From the NCBI GenBank assembly GCA_910584805.1, contig CAJUCB010000007.1, positions 9,172 to 22,956 of the forward strand: a stretch of DNA of 13,785 nucleotides. The letters run 5' to 3'. The translations under genes and the position numbers were made by a program. This document shows positions 13,188 through 13,785 of the stretch, one piece after another. Under the pieces are notes generated by a model, which was not told where the DNA came from, ran no database searches, and saw only the letters and a list, made by a program, of their open reading frames with translations. Source of the DNA: an uncultured Oscillospiraceae bacterium (GTDB lineage: Bacteria > Bacillota > Clostridia > Oscillospirales > Oscillospiraceae). Within the stretch, counting starts at the first letter, position 1. Every line of letters begins with the position of its first letter.

Positions 13188-13785
13188 TTAGGAGACCCCG
13201 GCGGCCTCCTTGGCGTCCAGGGAGGCTTTCCACTTCTCCACCAGGGGAAGGAACAGTCCGCCCACCACATTACCCAGGGACACCAACACAATCCGCAGCA
13301 GGGATTCCCCCGGCTGGTCGTACAGCACCCCGGACACACTCCAATAATACATGTCCGCAATACTATGCTCTGTGCCGCAGAGGATGAACACCGTCACCCC
13401 CAAAAACAGGGATAAGTACTTCCCCAGCTGGTGGGGGTTCTTGGCATATCCGTTCACCGCGATGAAGATGCAGATATTACATAGGACGGCCAGAACGAAG
13501 AGGCTCAACAGAGAGGCATTCATCTTCCCCTCCACCAGCCCAGCCGCCGCCGCGTCAATCCCCACCCCACCGGTGATGCTGGTACACTGTTCCAGGGCAG
13601 CGATGAGCATACAGCCCAGGAAGTTGCCCAGCCAGATAATCCCCAGGTCCAGCAGGTAGGCGGGCAGGGGATTGTCAAAGAGGTAGCAGGCTTTCCCTGT
13701 AAAGAGGTTATACCCCCGGGTGCAGATGGTGAACAGGCCGATGGCGAAGAACAGCGCCCCCACCACAACGCCCCCGGTGAAGCTG
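13188..13785 (-). CDS. Formate/nitrite transporter (FNT) family channel, 5' end outside the window
   Basis: C-terminal 199 codons of an integral membrane channel. The family (FocA, NirC and the HS- channel) has about 260-290 residues, so roughly the first quarter is missing beyond 13785. Visible FNT features are the SFTGG and GALFFAIGL opening of a helix, FTGKACYLFDN, DLGIIWLGNFLGC, and ILCGTEHSIADMYYW, which carries the pore histidine of the FNT central motif. GNVVGGLFLPLVEKW lies near the end. These channels pass small monovalent anions such as formate, nitrite or hydrosulfide; which one is not readable from this part. The reading frame continues through the window end without a start codon being needed. 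A short hydrophilic tail (KASLDAKEAAGVS) ends at TAA 13190-13188, and a single-cluster ferredoxin gene follows. Confidence 0.92.
   Translation of the reverse strand, partial: SFTGGVVVGALFFAIGLFTICTRGYNLFTGKACYLFDNPLPAYLLDLGIIWLGNFLGCMLIAALEQCTSITGGVGIDAAAAGLVEGKMNASLLSLFVLAVLCNICIFIAVNGYAKNPHQLGKYLSLFLGVTVFILCGTEHSIADMYYWSVSGVLYDQPGESLLRIVLVSLGNVVGGLFLPLVEKWKASLDAKEAAGVS

Noticed and set aside
1..13785. CRISPR array, transposon, phage or tRNA content
   Set aside because: No regularly spaced direct repeats, transposase, integrase or tRNA cloverleaf was seen. The only long repeat is the single inverted repeat at 12828-12875.

Overview
The window looks like chromosome of a GC-rich, Gram-positive, anaerobic Clostridia member, most probably an Oscillospiraceae-type gut commensal (Flavonifractor, Intestinimonas or Lawsonibacter kind). 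This is inferred from several traits: lipoproteins with Cys lipoboxes and no outer-membrane genes, an S-layer-homology protein, AGGAGG-type ribosome binding sites, consensus sigma-A promoters, a small clostridial ferredoxin, and an anaerobic-type CbiK chelatase. The genus cannot be fixed from the sequence alone. All genes except one read on the minus strand, so the account below follows transcription from high to low coordinates within each unit.

Region A (4412 to 1): a cobalamin-riboswitch operon. A TTGACA-17-TATAAT promoter is followed by a well-formed cobalamin riboswitch with two terminator-like hairpins. Next come a lipid-anchored CbiK-type cobaltochelatase, a two-domain (possibly NEAT-like) lipoprotein, a BtuF/FepB-type substrate-binding lipoprotein and a FecCD/BtuC-type permease cut by the window edge. 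The operon looks like an extracytoplasmic system that captures, and perhaps metallates or demetallates, a tetrapyrrole (corrinoid, cobalt-porphyrinoid or haem-like) and imports it. This is the most interesting part of the window.

Region B (4427 to 5310): a divergent plus-strand gene with its own consensus promoter. It encodes a topoisomerase-type C4 zinc finger fused to a DEDDh 3'-5' exonuclease and ends at a bidirectional terminator.

Region C (9174 to 5317): an OmpR-type response regulator, a HAMP-containing sensor kinase, an unrecognised membrane-anchored exported protein and a VanY-family D,D-carboxypeptidase. The first three are tightly coupled (a 1-base gap, then a 4-base overlap). This suggests cell-envelope sensing with peptidoglycan trimming as one output.

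Region D (12694 to 9260): an operon of an S-layer-homology protein, a metallo-beta-lactamase-fold hydrolase and a MATE efflux transporter. It has two candidate promoters upstream and a clear terminator at its end.

Region E (12748 to 13785): a consensus plus-strand promoter with no gene behind it points into a perfect 20-bp inverted repeat, making a candidate small RNA of about 100 nt. The repeat overlaps the stop codon of a convergent [4Fe-4S] ferredoxin gene. Upstream of the ferredoxin lies the 3' part of a formate/nitrite-type transporter gene that runs off the window.

I saw no tRNA, rRNA, CRISPR array, insertion sequence or phage gene. The two stretches longer than 300 bases without a protein gene are 3973-4483 (riboswitch leader and divergent promoters) and 12490-12871 (promoters and the small RNA candidate).
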